Origin: Rhizoclosmatium globosum
Lineage: Eukaryota; Chytridiomycota; Chytridiomycetes; Chytridiales; Chytriomycetaceae
Reading direction: 5' to 3'
Assembly: GCA_002104985.1 (NCBI GenBank)
Contig: MCGO01000114.1
Coordinates: 1 to 64,000 of the forward strand
Length of the DNA: 64,000 nucleotides
Shown: positions 20,229 through 30,730 of the stretch, one piece after another
Numbering within the stretch: position 1 is the stretch's first letter
How the letters are laid out: every line of letters starts with the position of its first letter
Notes under the pieces: model-generated
What the model was told of the DNA's origin: nothing
The model's database searches: none
The model's input: only the letters and a program-made list of their open reading frames with translations
Translations under genes and position numbers: made by a program

Positions 20229-20944
20229 AGTAATTTAGGGTCCTGTCTTTTCTGATATTAATGCAACTAATACAGTTTTGACGGAATTCTCACCTGTGTT
20301 GACGAAAACCATCAAACAACTGCAATAGAGGATCCGTAAAACCAAGGCGAGCAAAAAATAGTAGTTTTTGAGCTCAATCCTCTGCTGCATCTGCCCAGCA
20401 CTTACCGATTGATCGGGATGTGATTGTCAAGGCTTCGATACATCAAATTGCTTACGGTCCGTCTGACGCTCGTTATTTTAAGGTGGCGTCTCTTTATAAC
20501 TCAATAGCTGAGATCTCATTGTCTTGTTAGTTTGACGAACCATTTCCGTCTTGCATTGAAAAGCTGAAGTCGGGATAACCGATCACAGAATGTATACCAA
20601 CACTGGTTCTCAGCAATACATAGATCAAAATGAAGCTACTTCGCGATTGGTAAGAATTGTGTTTCGATCACGTTACTATACGGTGAAGCAGATATTTGGA
20701 CAGTAAAAGCCTCTGCCATGGACGTACCTCGTGTAAGCTTGGAAGCTTATTGTGAAAGGGTGTTTCCAAGGTGTAAAGATGGAGATTGATTGGTTGTATT
20801 GATGGTGAGTCTCTTGGTTTATTGATGTGCCTAACACATTGTTCTGTGCAGTGTTGAATGCGTGACAGAATGATGGACGAGCAGAGTTGTCCTCCAGATG
20901 ATAACCTTTCTCGCAGAGGGTTCTGGGACAGAGTCAACGACAAA

Positions 20945-21020
20945 TCTCTCTCTCTCTTTCTCTCTTTCTCTCTCTCTCTCTTCCTCTCTGTATCTCTTCC
21001 TCTCTGTATCTCTTTCCCTC
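20945..21020. repeat. Pyrimidine-rich (TC) microsatellite
   Basis: An impure TC/TTTC/TCTG repeat of about 75 bp. It lies about 100 bp upstream of repeat copy 2. Confidence 0.8.
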
Positions 21021-21123
21021 TATCTGTTTTGTTCTACATTCAAATAAATCTATCTTTATCATATATCTATCTTTTTATTAGAGCTCGGGAACTGAAAGAG
21101 CGAGAGATCCGTAAGCCAACAAA

Positions 21124-21308
21124 GCCCAACTTCCGGCCAAATTCCCATGAAATTCCCATGAAATATAGGTATTATTTCGATGGGAATTATGTCTGATACT
21201 GGTGAGACACGAATACCGACGAAACATCCACCACAATTCGATCGGGATTTGATGGGAATTCGATCAGAATTCCTGTCGGAATCCTGTCAGAAGAGGGTTA
21301 GGGGTGTA
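21124..21308 (+). repeat. SINE-like repeat, copy 2
   Basis: This copy has the body blocks (AATTCCCAT, GGGAATTCGATC, CTGTCGGAATCC) and the 3' end GGGGTGTA at 21301-21308. No clear tRNA head is seen; it may be 5'-truncated or diverged. Its 3' end lies 11 bp before the first ATG of copy H. Confidence 0.5.
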
Positions 21309-21319
21309 TCTATTGTTTT

Positions 21320-22465
21320 ATGATCCAATTCAGGCTTGGCACGAATTGTCGAGTTGTTTCACGCAATCAATTCGTTTCACATTATTCTGCCGTCACCCCC
21401 AAGAAAGAGAAGCCACGAAACAGATCGTGCGGGATGGATACAGACACGAAAATACCGTCTGAGTTCAGGGTGGAGAGGCGCGGGTGGATTTGGGTGGAGA
21501 GTTCAAGTGAAGCCACCCAAACAAATCAACAAAAGGAAGAAGAGCCACCTGAGAATGAGACCATCTTTCCACCGTACCCAGACCCAGTTCCTCCCAACTT
21601 CAATATGCAGTACCAAGCTAGCTCTACCATGATGCCAATGTGCTCAACATCCTCAAATGACGAGATTGACCAGTTGCTGGCCTTCCAGCCTTCAGAGCTG
21701 TCAGCCTTCTACTTTGCCAGCCAGCAGCAACAGCCAGTCAACTACCCAAACAATATCAATGCAGAAGACGTTCTGCAACAGCTGATGTTCCACACCGCTG
21801 AATCTGTTAGCACGAGTATGCTGTCAACCAGACGACCATCAATCGCTTCAGAGCCTGGATTCATCCTCGAAAACACAATGTTCTCATCACCTGAAATGTG
21901 CAAATTCGATACATTCATGCCAACAGGTCCCTCGCAGTTCGAAATGAATCTCTTTGGTTTTGGAGCGTCTCCAACTCAGACACATCAACTCCCGCCCCCA
22001 AAACCACCAACCTCATCTCTTTCCCTCGACATGACTGGTTTCTCGATACCAAACACCTCCAACTTCCAGTCCTTCTTCACAACCGCCACCATCATGAACC
22101 AACCCATCTCATCTGATTCAACACCGTCTACAACACCAACAACCATAAACGCACCTGTGCCTTCAAAACCATCAGTCGCTGAAATCATCACCCCTTTCTT
22201 GCACAAACCCCGCGCATACAAGAAAATCAGCAAGACAAAGTCACTTCCACCTGTCAACGACACCCGCGCTCGTGACCACATCTGTGACGTGTGCAATGCA
22301 AAGTTCTTGCGACACCAAGACTTGCACAGACATAAGGCTGTGCACAGTACGTCGAGAGACTATGCATGTTTATGGAACTGTGGATCAACTTTTGCGAGGG
22401 CTGATGCAGTGACAAGGCATATGAAGAAGAGGACTTGTCGGAATGCTCCGCCTTTGGAGGATTGA
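21320..22465 (+). CDS. Paired C2H2 zinc-finger transcription factor (array copy H)
   Basis: A single-exon frame of 381 residues from the first ATG. Comparison with copy G suggests that the true start may be the ATG at 21605 (MQYQASSTMM; 286 residues); another candidate is at 21434. The motif AEDVLQQLMFH matches the position of ADVLLQDLLFDD in copy G. The end carries KFLRHQDLHRHKAVH and a C-X3-C finger with TFARADAVTRHMKKRTC, nearly the same as in copy G. The middle is Thr/Ser/Pro rich. The repeat copy immediately upstream means that the promoter is either inside that repeat or beyond it. Confidence 0.82.
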   Translation: MIQFRLGTNCRVVSRNQFVSHYSAVTPKKEKPRNRSCGMDTDTKIPSEFRVERRGWIWVESSSEATQTNQQKEEEPPENETIFPPYPDPVPPNFNMQYQASSTMMPMCSTSSNDEIDQLLAFQPSELSAFYFASQQQQPVNYPNNINAEDVLQQLMFHTAESVSTSMLSTRRPSIASEPGFILENTMFSSPEMCKFDTFMPTGPSQFEMNLFGFGASPTQTHQLPPPKPPTSSLSLDMTGFSIPNTSNFQSFFTTATIMNQPISSDSTPSTTPTTINAPVPSKPSVAEIITPFLHKPRAYKKISKTKSLPPVNDTRARDHICDVCNAKFLRHQDLHRHKAVHSTSRDYACLWNCGSTFARADAVTRHMKKRTCRNAPPLED

Positions 22466-22683
22466 TGATGGAGTCGGCGTGTGTGTAGTTTTCAAAATGG
22501 TTGGTTTGGTTCAAAAGCAGTGTCGGTTCAACGACTGTAGGATCGTTGCGTCCCAGGAAAAGAAAGAAAAGATCACAGAGGTTTTGATAATTCAGTTTGT
22601 ATCCCTTTTGTAGTACCCCCTTCGTCAATGTAAATAAATTGATTCATATTTGTGCCAAGACATTAGTAATGGAGTTTGTCAGC

Positions 22684-22865
22684 TACACCGCCAACCCGCT
22701 TGCGACAGGAATTCTGTGGAAATTCTGTGGAAAATTCTGTCATACTGGTTCTACAGAATTCCTACATTATGTGTTGCTACATAACATTCCACCGAAAATT
22801 CTGTCGGAATGCTGTCGCAATTCTGCGGGAATTTGGCCGAGCCCGGGATGGAGATGGCTGCTTCC
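22684..22865 (-). repeat. SINE-like repeat, copy 3
   Basis: On the minus strand the body has repeated AATTCTGT and GTCGGAAT-type blocks and ends in GGCGGTGTA (22684-22692 on the plus strand as TACACCGCC). The other edge has CTCGGCCAAATTCC. No intact tRNA head is visible. Confidence 0.5.
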
Positions 22866-23466
22866 GATCCGATTTGCCTCAATTAAGTTATAATGATAAA
22901 TGTTGTTTATTTAAATTAAGAAACGAGAAAAAAGAGGAAAAGAAGAAGATAATAGCTGTATGACTCACACTTCTTACAGGCATCTTCACCACCGGTGGCT
23001 TCGTTAGTTTTAAGTTTACATTCTCACTGCGAAGAAGTACTGCTAAATATCGAAGAGATTTTAGATTCGGGCATACAGAGTAAATAATTACCTCGCATGG
23101 AGGTAACACGGGCGAGTTCTGCGTTTAAAATCCCTTACGCGACCCATTTCTTTCCATGATGTCTAACGTATCTATGTGAACGGATTAGATGCTTTGACAC
23201 TTTCAAATGAAGCACAGACCATCAACACAACCCGTTCAATTTTCAAATCTGCTTCGCCAACAGAACGCTGCTTCCACCATAAGCCCCAATATGGCACACG
23301 TTGCAGTTGCACTGCTTCATTCTCGACCTAGAATAATGAGCTCAGCAAATGTTCGATTACAGTTGGAACCAACCTGACACACACGCGCACAACTAGCAGC
23401 TGCCAGAAGTAGGATCCAGCTGCAAATATGAAGTAAGAAAAACTCAATCAAGAATATACACCTACA

Positions 23467-24054
23467 TCAATAGAACTCGACAGATATCATTCCGTTGGTC
23501 GCAACGCTGTGATATCTCCAAGAACTGCCGGCAGTCGTGTTGAGAGTGGCATCACGGATCTTTGACTGGACGAACGTGAGATTGACTAAAAGAGAATCAC
23601 TAACTTAGAACAACAGTATACATTGCTTTGTAGCGTATCTAATTGAATCCTTCCAATCCTCGTTGTCACCCTGATCGCGGAACGGTTTGAAGCAAGGGCA
23701 CTGGCTACCAAGGTACCTCTGTTGCTGCTGGTGTTGGTGATTCAGAAGACCTTTGTTTCGAAAATAAGGGGAAAGGACATCGATTGCCTGCCAGCAATAG
23801 AGGTTCTCGCGCCATTCAGTTGAAAGCAGTGGCTGCAATTGTGATTGTTCCAGAAATAAGGAGTATGGTTGGTTTGAGCTGTTAATAAAGACGAGAAGGA
23901 GGATGCGAGAATGGAGTTGTAGATTGTACCTTAGGACGCCACTGTTCTTATCCCTCATTGCCAGATGAATTGTTGATCCATCATGGACGAGAGCATTGTG
24001 TTCGTGCTTTGGATGTGGTTTTTGGAGGGAACTTCGACACAGCGTTTTTTCCAT
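23467..24054 (-). CDS. Hypothetical protein, possible spliced gene
   Basis: I do not recognise this protein. From the ATG at 24054 a frame runs to about 23610, with a possible 52-bp intron inside (GTACAATC ... TTAACAG, about 23880-23931). A second short intron (about 36 bp, near 23580-23615) joins it in frame to a C-terminus ending SVATNGMISVEFY and a stop at 23467. The C-terminal part (NTTAGSSWRYHSVATNG) has the look of a small beta-rich domain, but this is only an impression. It lies between repeat copies 3 and 4 and may be a decayed or transported fragment. The exon choice is tentative. Confidence 0.3.
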
Positions 24055-24323
24055 CAACAACTTGTGTCTTCTTCCTCATTAAACTGTTCTGATAAGAAGA
24101 AAATATAATCACCAAATTTTGATTTATTCTGCAAACTCAATAACAGTACACGCAAAGTCATTCTTCATTTTGTGGTGATTGACTTGGTTAGATCTTTAGA
24201 CTATGATCTAATGTATCACTTTTTATAGAACACATATTTATCCGCCCTTTCATCTCTCCTTATGACTTGCACCGTTACGTTTCAGAACTTTTACGCTGAT
24301 AAATAATGCTTGAGTTGTCAGAT

Positions 24324-24611
24324 GAGCGCTAGAGAAATAGGTTGATGGTTAGAGCGCGGAGAAACAGTGAACGTGTCCCTGGTTCAAAGCGCATTTTGGA
24401 AAAACAACTTTGTTACTCCACGTCACACAACGGCTTGACCGAATTCTGTGCTCTGTAGTAATTATGTGGTAATTCCGTGAAAACTTGAGACAAAATATTC
24501 CACATCACGTTCTGTCAAAATTATTTAGTAATTCCGTCAACTATGTTTACAGAATTCCTACAGAACAGTCATTATGTAGGAATTCTGTCGGAAAAATGGT
24601 TTGGCGGTGTA
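24324..24611 (+). repeat. SINE-like repeat, copy 4, with tRNA-like head
   Basis: The head has a degenerate A box (TAGGTTGATGG) and a B box (GGTTCAAAGC). The body has many AATTC-TGT and GTAATTCCGTC-type blocks. It ends GGTTTGGCGGTGTA (24598-24611). Head and tail are in the same order as in copy 1, on the opposite strand. Confidence 0.6.
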
Positions 24612-24727
24612 CCTCAGCTTTATTGTTAAAAAAACCAACTGAGCAATGAAAAATGATAAGATGTTATGGGGGAAAATGGGAGAAGCAAATAAAAGGAACT
24701 TAATCAAAAAAAGTAAGAATGGAACTA

Positions 24728-25833
24728 TCACCAGTGTCCCAAATCAAAATCCAATTCACCCGTTGTAGGCAGCGTCAACCACTCATTATCTTGTCGACGA
24801 AATGGTGCACGATCTACCTGTTGTTGAGGTGTAACTGGAGCCTTGGAGCTAGCGCCAACAGACAACATCTGAACCTGCGGTTGTTGCTGCGGTAACTGCA
24901 TCGACCACTGCCCAAACGCATTTCCATGAAACGGAGAAAATGGTGGTGCAGTCGGTGTAAATGGTGTCAACATGTCTCCAAATTGAGACACTAACCCTTG
25001 CGTGTGCAAAAGCGGCATGGGCGATCCAAGAACCTGAGGCGTGCTGACCAACGGCGAATGCATAATATGTGGAAGAGGGCTAGATACAGGCTGTGCAAAT
25101 TGGGCAGGGTTGTGTAGCCACCCAATGGCTTGGTCGAATTGGTCTGGAAAGTCGAACACGGGGTTATTATGGAATGTAGATGGTTGAGTGGATGGCCATG
25201 TTGTTGTTGTGATTGTTGGGAGTGGGAGCATTGAGGACATTAATGTAGGGAAAGGATCGGCATGGGTTGATGTGGCTGACGTGATGATTGCGGGTGCTGG
25301 GATCGAAGGTTCTAATTTGGTGGCTGTGGTAGCAGGGGACCTAGGCTCCGTTGAAGGTGTGCTAGTAGACGAGATAGTTGGTGTAATATCGGATGCGGAT
25401 GAGCTGGCGGAGGATCTCCTCTTTTCTGATTGTGCAACTACGGCACGGCGAGGTCGTCGTCGTGGGATTGCGTCAGCCACTTCTTCCTTCACCGATGCTT
25501 CCACCCTGATAGACGACGAGGCTTCCGATGCAACTGCTTCCGTGCTTCCATCTTCCGGTTCCATCTTTCCTGACTCGAGTTGTCGCTTGAGCTCTTTGAA
25601 CTTCTTGTTGCGTGTGCTAGGGGGTCATAACGTAAGCACTCTCGTTTAAGGGTAAGCATAAGGATACACGCAGCATACCTATTCTTGCTGTACACACAAG
25701 TAAGATGCAGCTTAACACATCGTTTGCATCCGTCAGGGTCTCGTGAGCATCCTCGATTCCGCAGCCGACACTCGTCACAGGATTTGAGGCGGTTGTTGGT
25801 GCTGATGCACTGGTCTGGGAATGGGTGGGTCAT
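24728..25833 (-). CDS. Zn2Cys6 transcription factor Z1
   Basis: Two exons, 25833-25679 and 25616-24728, join in frame to 347 residues. The zinc cluster is at the N-terminus (SCDECRLRNRGC ... CKRC ... CVYSKN), with C-X2-C-X6-C-X6-C-X2-C-X6-C spacing. The intron falls in the Ser codon after YSKN, exactly where Z2 and Z3 have theirs. The linker TRNKKFKELKRQLE is basic and helical. The rest is low complexity (Ser, Thr, Pro, Gln) and ends LDFDLGHW. There is no fungal-specific middle homology region, so it is much smaller than typical members of the family (600-1000 residues). Expected to bind CGG-type sites; targets are unknown. Confidence 0.85.
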
Positions 25834-26567
25834 GGATTGAGTCAGGGTCCGCTGTGAATGTTTTGAAGAGAAGATTGAAATCCGTCAGAAAAGTTGAGAT
25901 GAAAGCCCTGAGGCCGACGATTTTCCAATTTCGCGTCGGCTCCATCTCCACACAAATCTCCTAATGAAATTTTAAACTTGGGGGCAATTCCACCACGTTG
26001 CTCATTCCGCCGGATGTGTCGGATGCACCGCAAAAATGTAACATCGCCTTTACTGGTGAATAAGCTTCAGGACAACGTATTCAGCACTAACGAGGTACCA
26101 AATTGTCGGTGGTTCCGCCTGACAGTATAAGCCCGAATCTCACTACTTAAAAAATCCGGTTGTTCATTGCTTCATTAGCAATGTTTCATGTTTCCTATCA
26201 ACGTATCCATTCCGAATCTCTTGACTGATTAGGTGGCGATGCTGCAACCCAAAGCGGATTTGCGTCCGCTCTTTTTTTGCCGTGCTTGTTGGAGCAGTTT
26301 CGCATCACCACCATCTCCAAATTGGTCTTTCTCACAAATGGAAAAATACTTCGCTCACCAATGCATATCCCTCCTTCGTCTTTGTACCAGAGAGCACAAT
26401 CTTTGTGTCAGATGGGTTTTGATACCCTATGCCGGATGAGGGTAACTGTAAAAGAACCTATTAGTGTGATATCGTTAAACAATCCGAGTCCGACTGCCGA
26501 AAATAAGAATCATTTTTATTAATAGTCAAACCTCATCTGTTCCCCCAAAACTATGCCCGGTGTAGTA
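25834..26567. other. Intergenic region between Z1 and Z2
   Basis: About 730 bp, holding the promoter of Z1 and the 3' end of Z2. No gene is seen. Confidence 0.4.
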
Positions 26568-27538
26568 CTATTGCAAAAACGACTCTTCATTCGCACTCTT
26601 TTGCCAAACAGATGGCGGCTGTTGAGGCCACTCACCACCATAGTTATTTAACGGTGGAGTAACTGATTCAGTAGAGGCATAGACTGAAGGAACGGCAGAT
26701 GCTGCAGAGGTGGCTTGTACCTCGACTTCTTGCTGCTGATGTGTACCATGAGGATTTGAAAATGGATGCATTGAATGCTGGTTATATGAATATGTAGGGA
26801 TTGCTGCGGCAGCGGAATCGGCTACGTATGCCAACAGAGACAGTGGATCCTGTGGTTCTTGTTGTAAATGGTGAGGAATAAGAGGGATTGGCTGCGATGG
26901 TACTGTTATGGGTCGTGGAAGAAAGTGGTGTCGTGGAGGAGAATGGGCGTATTGGTGGGCTGAAGTTGATATGGGAGGAAGAGTGAAGTGTTGTTGTGGG
27001 ATAACCTGCTGAGGTGGGTTCAATAATTCAGGCTTAGCTTCCACACAAGGTTCTGCGACAAGATGTTCATTAATTGGTGAGGCTGATGGTGGTGAAATAG
27101 GTTGTTCAATAGTTGACGCTTCAGTTTCACTTGGTTGTGGTCCTTCCGATGTGGACCGTAAACGTTTACGACCGACAGTCGGCTTTTGCTTCTTGATGAT
27201 GGAGTTCCCGCCATTCGCTGCAACCAAATCTTGAAACTTTTTGGATTTGGTACTGTTTTTGGGGGGAAGGTAATAAAAGTGAAGGAAGGAGTTCAACAAA
27301 AATGTTTGATATGCAAGGTGTGTGATTTGTCAAACCTGTTTTTGCTGAAAACACAAGTTATGCCCAAATGTTTGCACCGGATACAGACCCGGTGCTCGCC
27401 GACTTGTGCAGTGGTTGAGTTGTCAGGCAGACAACGGCGTTTGGCGATACGGCATTGTTCACAACTTTTGAGACGAACGTTGTTAGAGGGGACCTGGAAG
27501 GGGAGCGTGGTCGTAGCTGGCTCAGTTTTTGCCTCCAT
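26568..27538 (-). CDS. Zn2Cys6 transcription factor Z2
   Basis: Exons 27538-27336 and 27252-26568 give 295 residues. The start is the ATG opening MEAKTEPATTT; the open frame extends well upstream but a TATATTT-type element is at about 27685. The zinc cluster (SCEQCRIAKRRC ... CIRC ... CVFSKN) has a long third loop of 15 residues. The intron is in the Ser codon after FSKN, as in Z1 and Z3. The linker is TKSKKFQDL. The C-terminal half is rich in Pro, His and Gln and ends NEESFLQ. It is in tandem with Z1 and Z3 on the minus strand. Confidence 0.85.
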
Positions 27539-27944
27539 ATATAGCGTTGATGGTAAGAAGAGGAACGTGTTCGGTAGACTGTGGCTCGCAGACGCTTGAC
27601 GGGTCTGAGGTGTCTTCTTCTTTGACAGTTTAAAGCCTGTACATAGATTTGAGAAAGCAAGCTCTAACCTCTGAGTATCCGAGAAATATAAGGTGAGAAA
27701 CGGCCGTACGGCGTGGCGGTGCGGTCTCTGGGCGGAAGAGGGTTTCAGATGTTTTTGAGAAGAAAGAAAAGCGGACCCAACCAAGGGGTCCGCTGCGGAC
27801 TCATAAAGCCCCCTTAAAGCGCACTTCAGTCCTAAATTATCGCATGTTTGCATAATGAAGTTACTAGTATTATTGGGTTTTTATTAAAAGGACCCTCGAA
27901 CCACACAAACAAAGGTTGACAAATTCTTTTCAAACCATCGCCAT

Positions 27945-29056
27945 CTAATCGACGAGCTTGCTAATAGACATACTTGATTCTGCACGGCTGAATGATACAA
28001 GTTCCTGCGCCAAGTTGAGGACAATATCGTCAGCTGCTTTGACCTTGGGAGAAAGAATAGTGGCAGGTTCTTGCTTTGCATTCTCTTCTACTTGGTGCTG
28101 CACAGGAATTATGCCATTTGAGCTCGCAGGACTGCATAGTTGTTGTTCTTGGCCTGTTGGCTGCTGCTGACGCATCGATAGTGGCAGCATCGAAGCAACA
28201 TAACTTGATGGTTCCTCAAACTGCTGCGATTGAGGGAAAGCTCTCATCAAAATCTTGTCATTCATACTTGCCACACGAGTTGGGGTTGGTGGCTGGAATG
28301 CCCGCGATGGCGTCAATCCACCGTTATTGCTGACTGAGATCGAATGAGGTCGCGCCGCAAAAAAGACATCGTTCCTTCGCATTGTTTGTTCAGGAATTGG
28401 TTGTGTGGCTGGCGATGGGCGATACAGTGGTTGTGAAAAAGGTTGGTAAATTGGGGGTTGTTGCTGATGAGGTGTGGCTGGAGACCAAGGGAGATCACCG
28501 GTACTAGCCACTCTTCGAGGTGCAAAGGAAGGATCAATAGGAGGCAAGATACGAGAGGGCCCCATAGGAGGGCGAGTATAAGGGTGGAGATTGGTTCGGG
28601 CTTGAGGAGCATTACTTTCATGATTAGGCAACGGCTCCTGGACCTGTGGTGGAGCAAAAGGACCGGGTCTTGACACGAAAGGCGAGGGACCAGCGATGGT
28701 GGACGGGCCAGCGACTGATTCGATGTTGGGCTCGACAGGCGGACTCTGGCGCACTCCAAGTCCGTCACTGGTATCACCCAACAGGCCAAGCTTCTTCTTC
28801 TCCTTCAATTCACGATACGCTTTGCTGCGGGTGCTGTGGGATAGCAAGCAGTGGTTTTAGTCACAGCTGGGCGGCAAGGGAGAACGCACCTGTTCTTTGA
28901 GTAGACGCATGCGATCCCCTTCTTCTGGCATCGACTGCATCCTCCTTCGTCCACTGGTGTCCTCGTGCACTTCTTGTTAGAGAGCCGGCATCCTTCGCAG
29001 GATTGGAGACGCCGATTCGTTGATAGGCACTGACCAGGAAACTCGTGAAGTAGCAT
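27945..29056 (-). CDS. Zn2Cys6 transcription factor Z3
   Basis: Exons 29056-28890 and 28833-27945 give 351 residues. The start MLLHEFPGQCLSTN parallels the start of Z1 (MTHPFPDQCISTN), which supports this ATG over upstream ones. The zinc cluster is SCEGCRLSNKKC ... CSRC ... CVYSKN. The intron again splits the following Ser codon, and the linker TRSKAYRELKEKK is basic. The remainder is Pro/Ser rich; the end (MSISKLVD) is short, hydrophobic and acidic. Z1 to Z3 form a tandem set. The gene is divergent from Z4 across about 620 bp. Confidence 0.85.
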
Positions 29057-29677
29057 GGTTCGATTCAGGAAGAAAATTGAAAACATGAAATCAAATCTTG
29101 CTTTTGTCGCTGTTTTGCGCCCTTCAACTGCGATTGCAAGTGCGCCTTTTACCTTAAATAGCAGGGTCGAACATCGTGGCATACTGCATATGCCATGAGT
29201 CCGCTATTTCTACAACCAATCAATGACTCTGCACCAATCGTCAGTCGCCCACGTTCACGGAACCACATTATATTGAGTATAAAAACACATTCCGATGCAG
29301 CTTGGCTGGTTTTATTTGAAGTTGCAGTTGTCTCACCAAGAATGCATAACGTGGAACATAAAAAATTCCAGAATTTCTCATCAATTTTCGGTAATGAAAT
29401 GTCCGACTCTGAAACATAGGGAGGTGTGATTCATAATGGAATGTTAGCTTCATGCCTTTGGCAATTGAAACTTGCGTCTTGTTGTGTCTCTTGTGTCTGA
29501 ATCAACAAAGATACCAACCTATCAGTTCAATAAAAGTATCATTTCAGTTCCTACCTCAAGATTCGTTAACATGTGCAGAATTACGTACCTCCAACTCTTT
29601 CTCGCGGTGACAATCCCTGTGCGAAATCCGTCGACAATATTCAGTGAAGTTTCCAAGACTCCTTGCCTCCGCCCATT
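29057..29677. promoter_or_regulatory. Divergent upstream region of Z3 and Z4
   Basis: About 620 bp between two divergent Zn2Cys6 genes. No other gene is seen. Shared control of Z3 and Z4 is possible but not shown. Confidence 0.4.
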
Positions 29678-30730
29678 ATGCACGGTCTTCATGTGTCTCA
29701 AGCAACTTCTGCAGCAGATATTGAGAAGCCGCAAAACAGCTGTGACCAATGCCGCCTTCGGAAAAAGAAGTGTGTTCTCCAGCCTCCACACGAACGCCAC
29801 TGTACCCGATGCAGTCGCCTTGGGATCGAGTGTAAATTCGATATGCCAGACAAACGGAAACGACGCGCATTTGAACGGCAACCGGTAGTATCACGAGTTG
29901 GAGTGATGCAAGGTGTTAGTCAGTGGGTGGTCTCGGCGTCAAATCAACAGCTGTCAAAACAAACTATCGCGCAGTCAAGTTCTTCTTTGAGTCAGAATGG
30001 ATTTTGTGTCTCGGCAATATCAAAGCCGCAAACAACTCCGGCGTTTCCACGGCGAAATCTAGGGCCGGGCGGAGAAGACTTGGGAATTGTCAGTGAACCT
30101 CCGCTACTGCAGGAACCGATCTCATCCAACGTCCTTCCGCCACCTTGGAACTCGATCAGATATTCTTATCCACTGGAATCGAGGTACAACAGTCCAAGTT
30201 ATGCTTCAAGTAACTCATCAACATCATCCTTCCGACAAGTGGGACGATCATACTCCCTACCATCCTTTGATAAACTACATTTACCACATCACCGGCTTTC
30301 AGATGATCAATATGTTGCCATCGCAAGACGTAATGGTTGGTGGGAAGGGCAGACTACAAAATATCCAACGCCTGTGACTCCGACACATCGGAATGTATCG
30401 AATTCTCATACAAGGCAAGCTGAGGAGGCATATGAATATTCAGATTGGACCACTGGTCCAAAAGCACAGTCACCAATTTTACAACGACTTATAAACCATG
30501 TTCCACCAGCACACTCACCTGTATCGCAGTTTATACTTACTGGAAACGAACTTCCCCTCATTTCTGGTATGCTCGGAACTGGTGTAAACGTTACTTCAAC
30601 GTCCGAGGAGTCAATATATACCCAACCCAGTAATCAGACTCACGAAGGATCCCTAAAGACCAGTGAAAGCCACATTAGCACCAATCGATTACCTGGTGGA
30701 GGTATTTCTTTGATGGATTTGATGAACTGA
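29678..30730 (+). CDS. Zn2Cys6 transcription factor Z4
   Basis: An intronless gene of 350 residues starting MHGLHVSQ; the open frame extends five codons upstream without an ATG. The zinc cluster is SCDQCRLRKKKC ... CTRC ... CKF, with a nine-residue middle loop, followed by a basic tail (DKRKRRA). The body is Ser/Pro/Asn rich, and the end GISLMDLMN is a short acidic-hydrophobic motif. The loss or absence of the intron shared by Z1-Z3 sets it apart. Confidence 0.85.
   Translation: MHGLHVSQATSAADIEKPQNSCDQCRLRKKKCVLQPPHERHCTRCSRLGIECKFDMPDKRKRRAFERQPVVSRVGVMQGVSQWVVSASNQQLSKQTIAQSSSSLSQNGFCVSAISKPQTTPAFPRRNLGPGGEDLGIVSEPPLLQEPISSNVLPPPWNSIRYSYPLESRYNSPSYASSNSSTSSFRQVGRSYSLPSFDKLHLPHHRLSDDQYVAIARRNGWWEGQTTKYPTPVTPTHRNVSNSHTRQAEEAYEYSDWTTGPKAQSPILQRLINHVPPAHSPVSQFILTGNELPLISGMLGTGVNVTSTSEESIYTQPSNQTHEGSLKTSESHISTNRLPGGGISLMDLMN

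Larger units (their letters stand above)
19094..21319. other. Gene-poor region with repeats and a coding relic
   Basis: About 2.2 kb between copies G and H without an intact gene. It holds two inverted copies of the tRNA-headed repeat family at its edges (19318-19640 and 21124-21308), a Gln-rich coding relic (20035-20228) and a pyrimidine microsatellite (20945-21020). Confidence 0.6.

Noticed and set aside
24324..24400. A second tRNA gene on the plus strand
   Set aside because: The A box is degenerate and no cloverleaf forms. The following repeat body shows that it is part of repeat copy 4.
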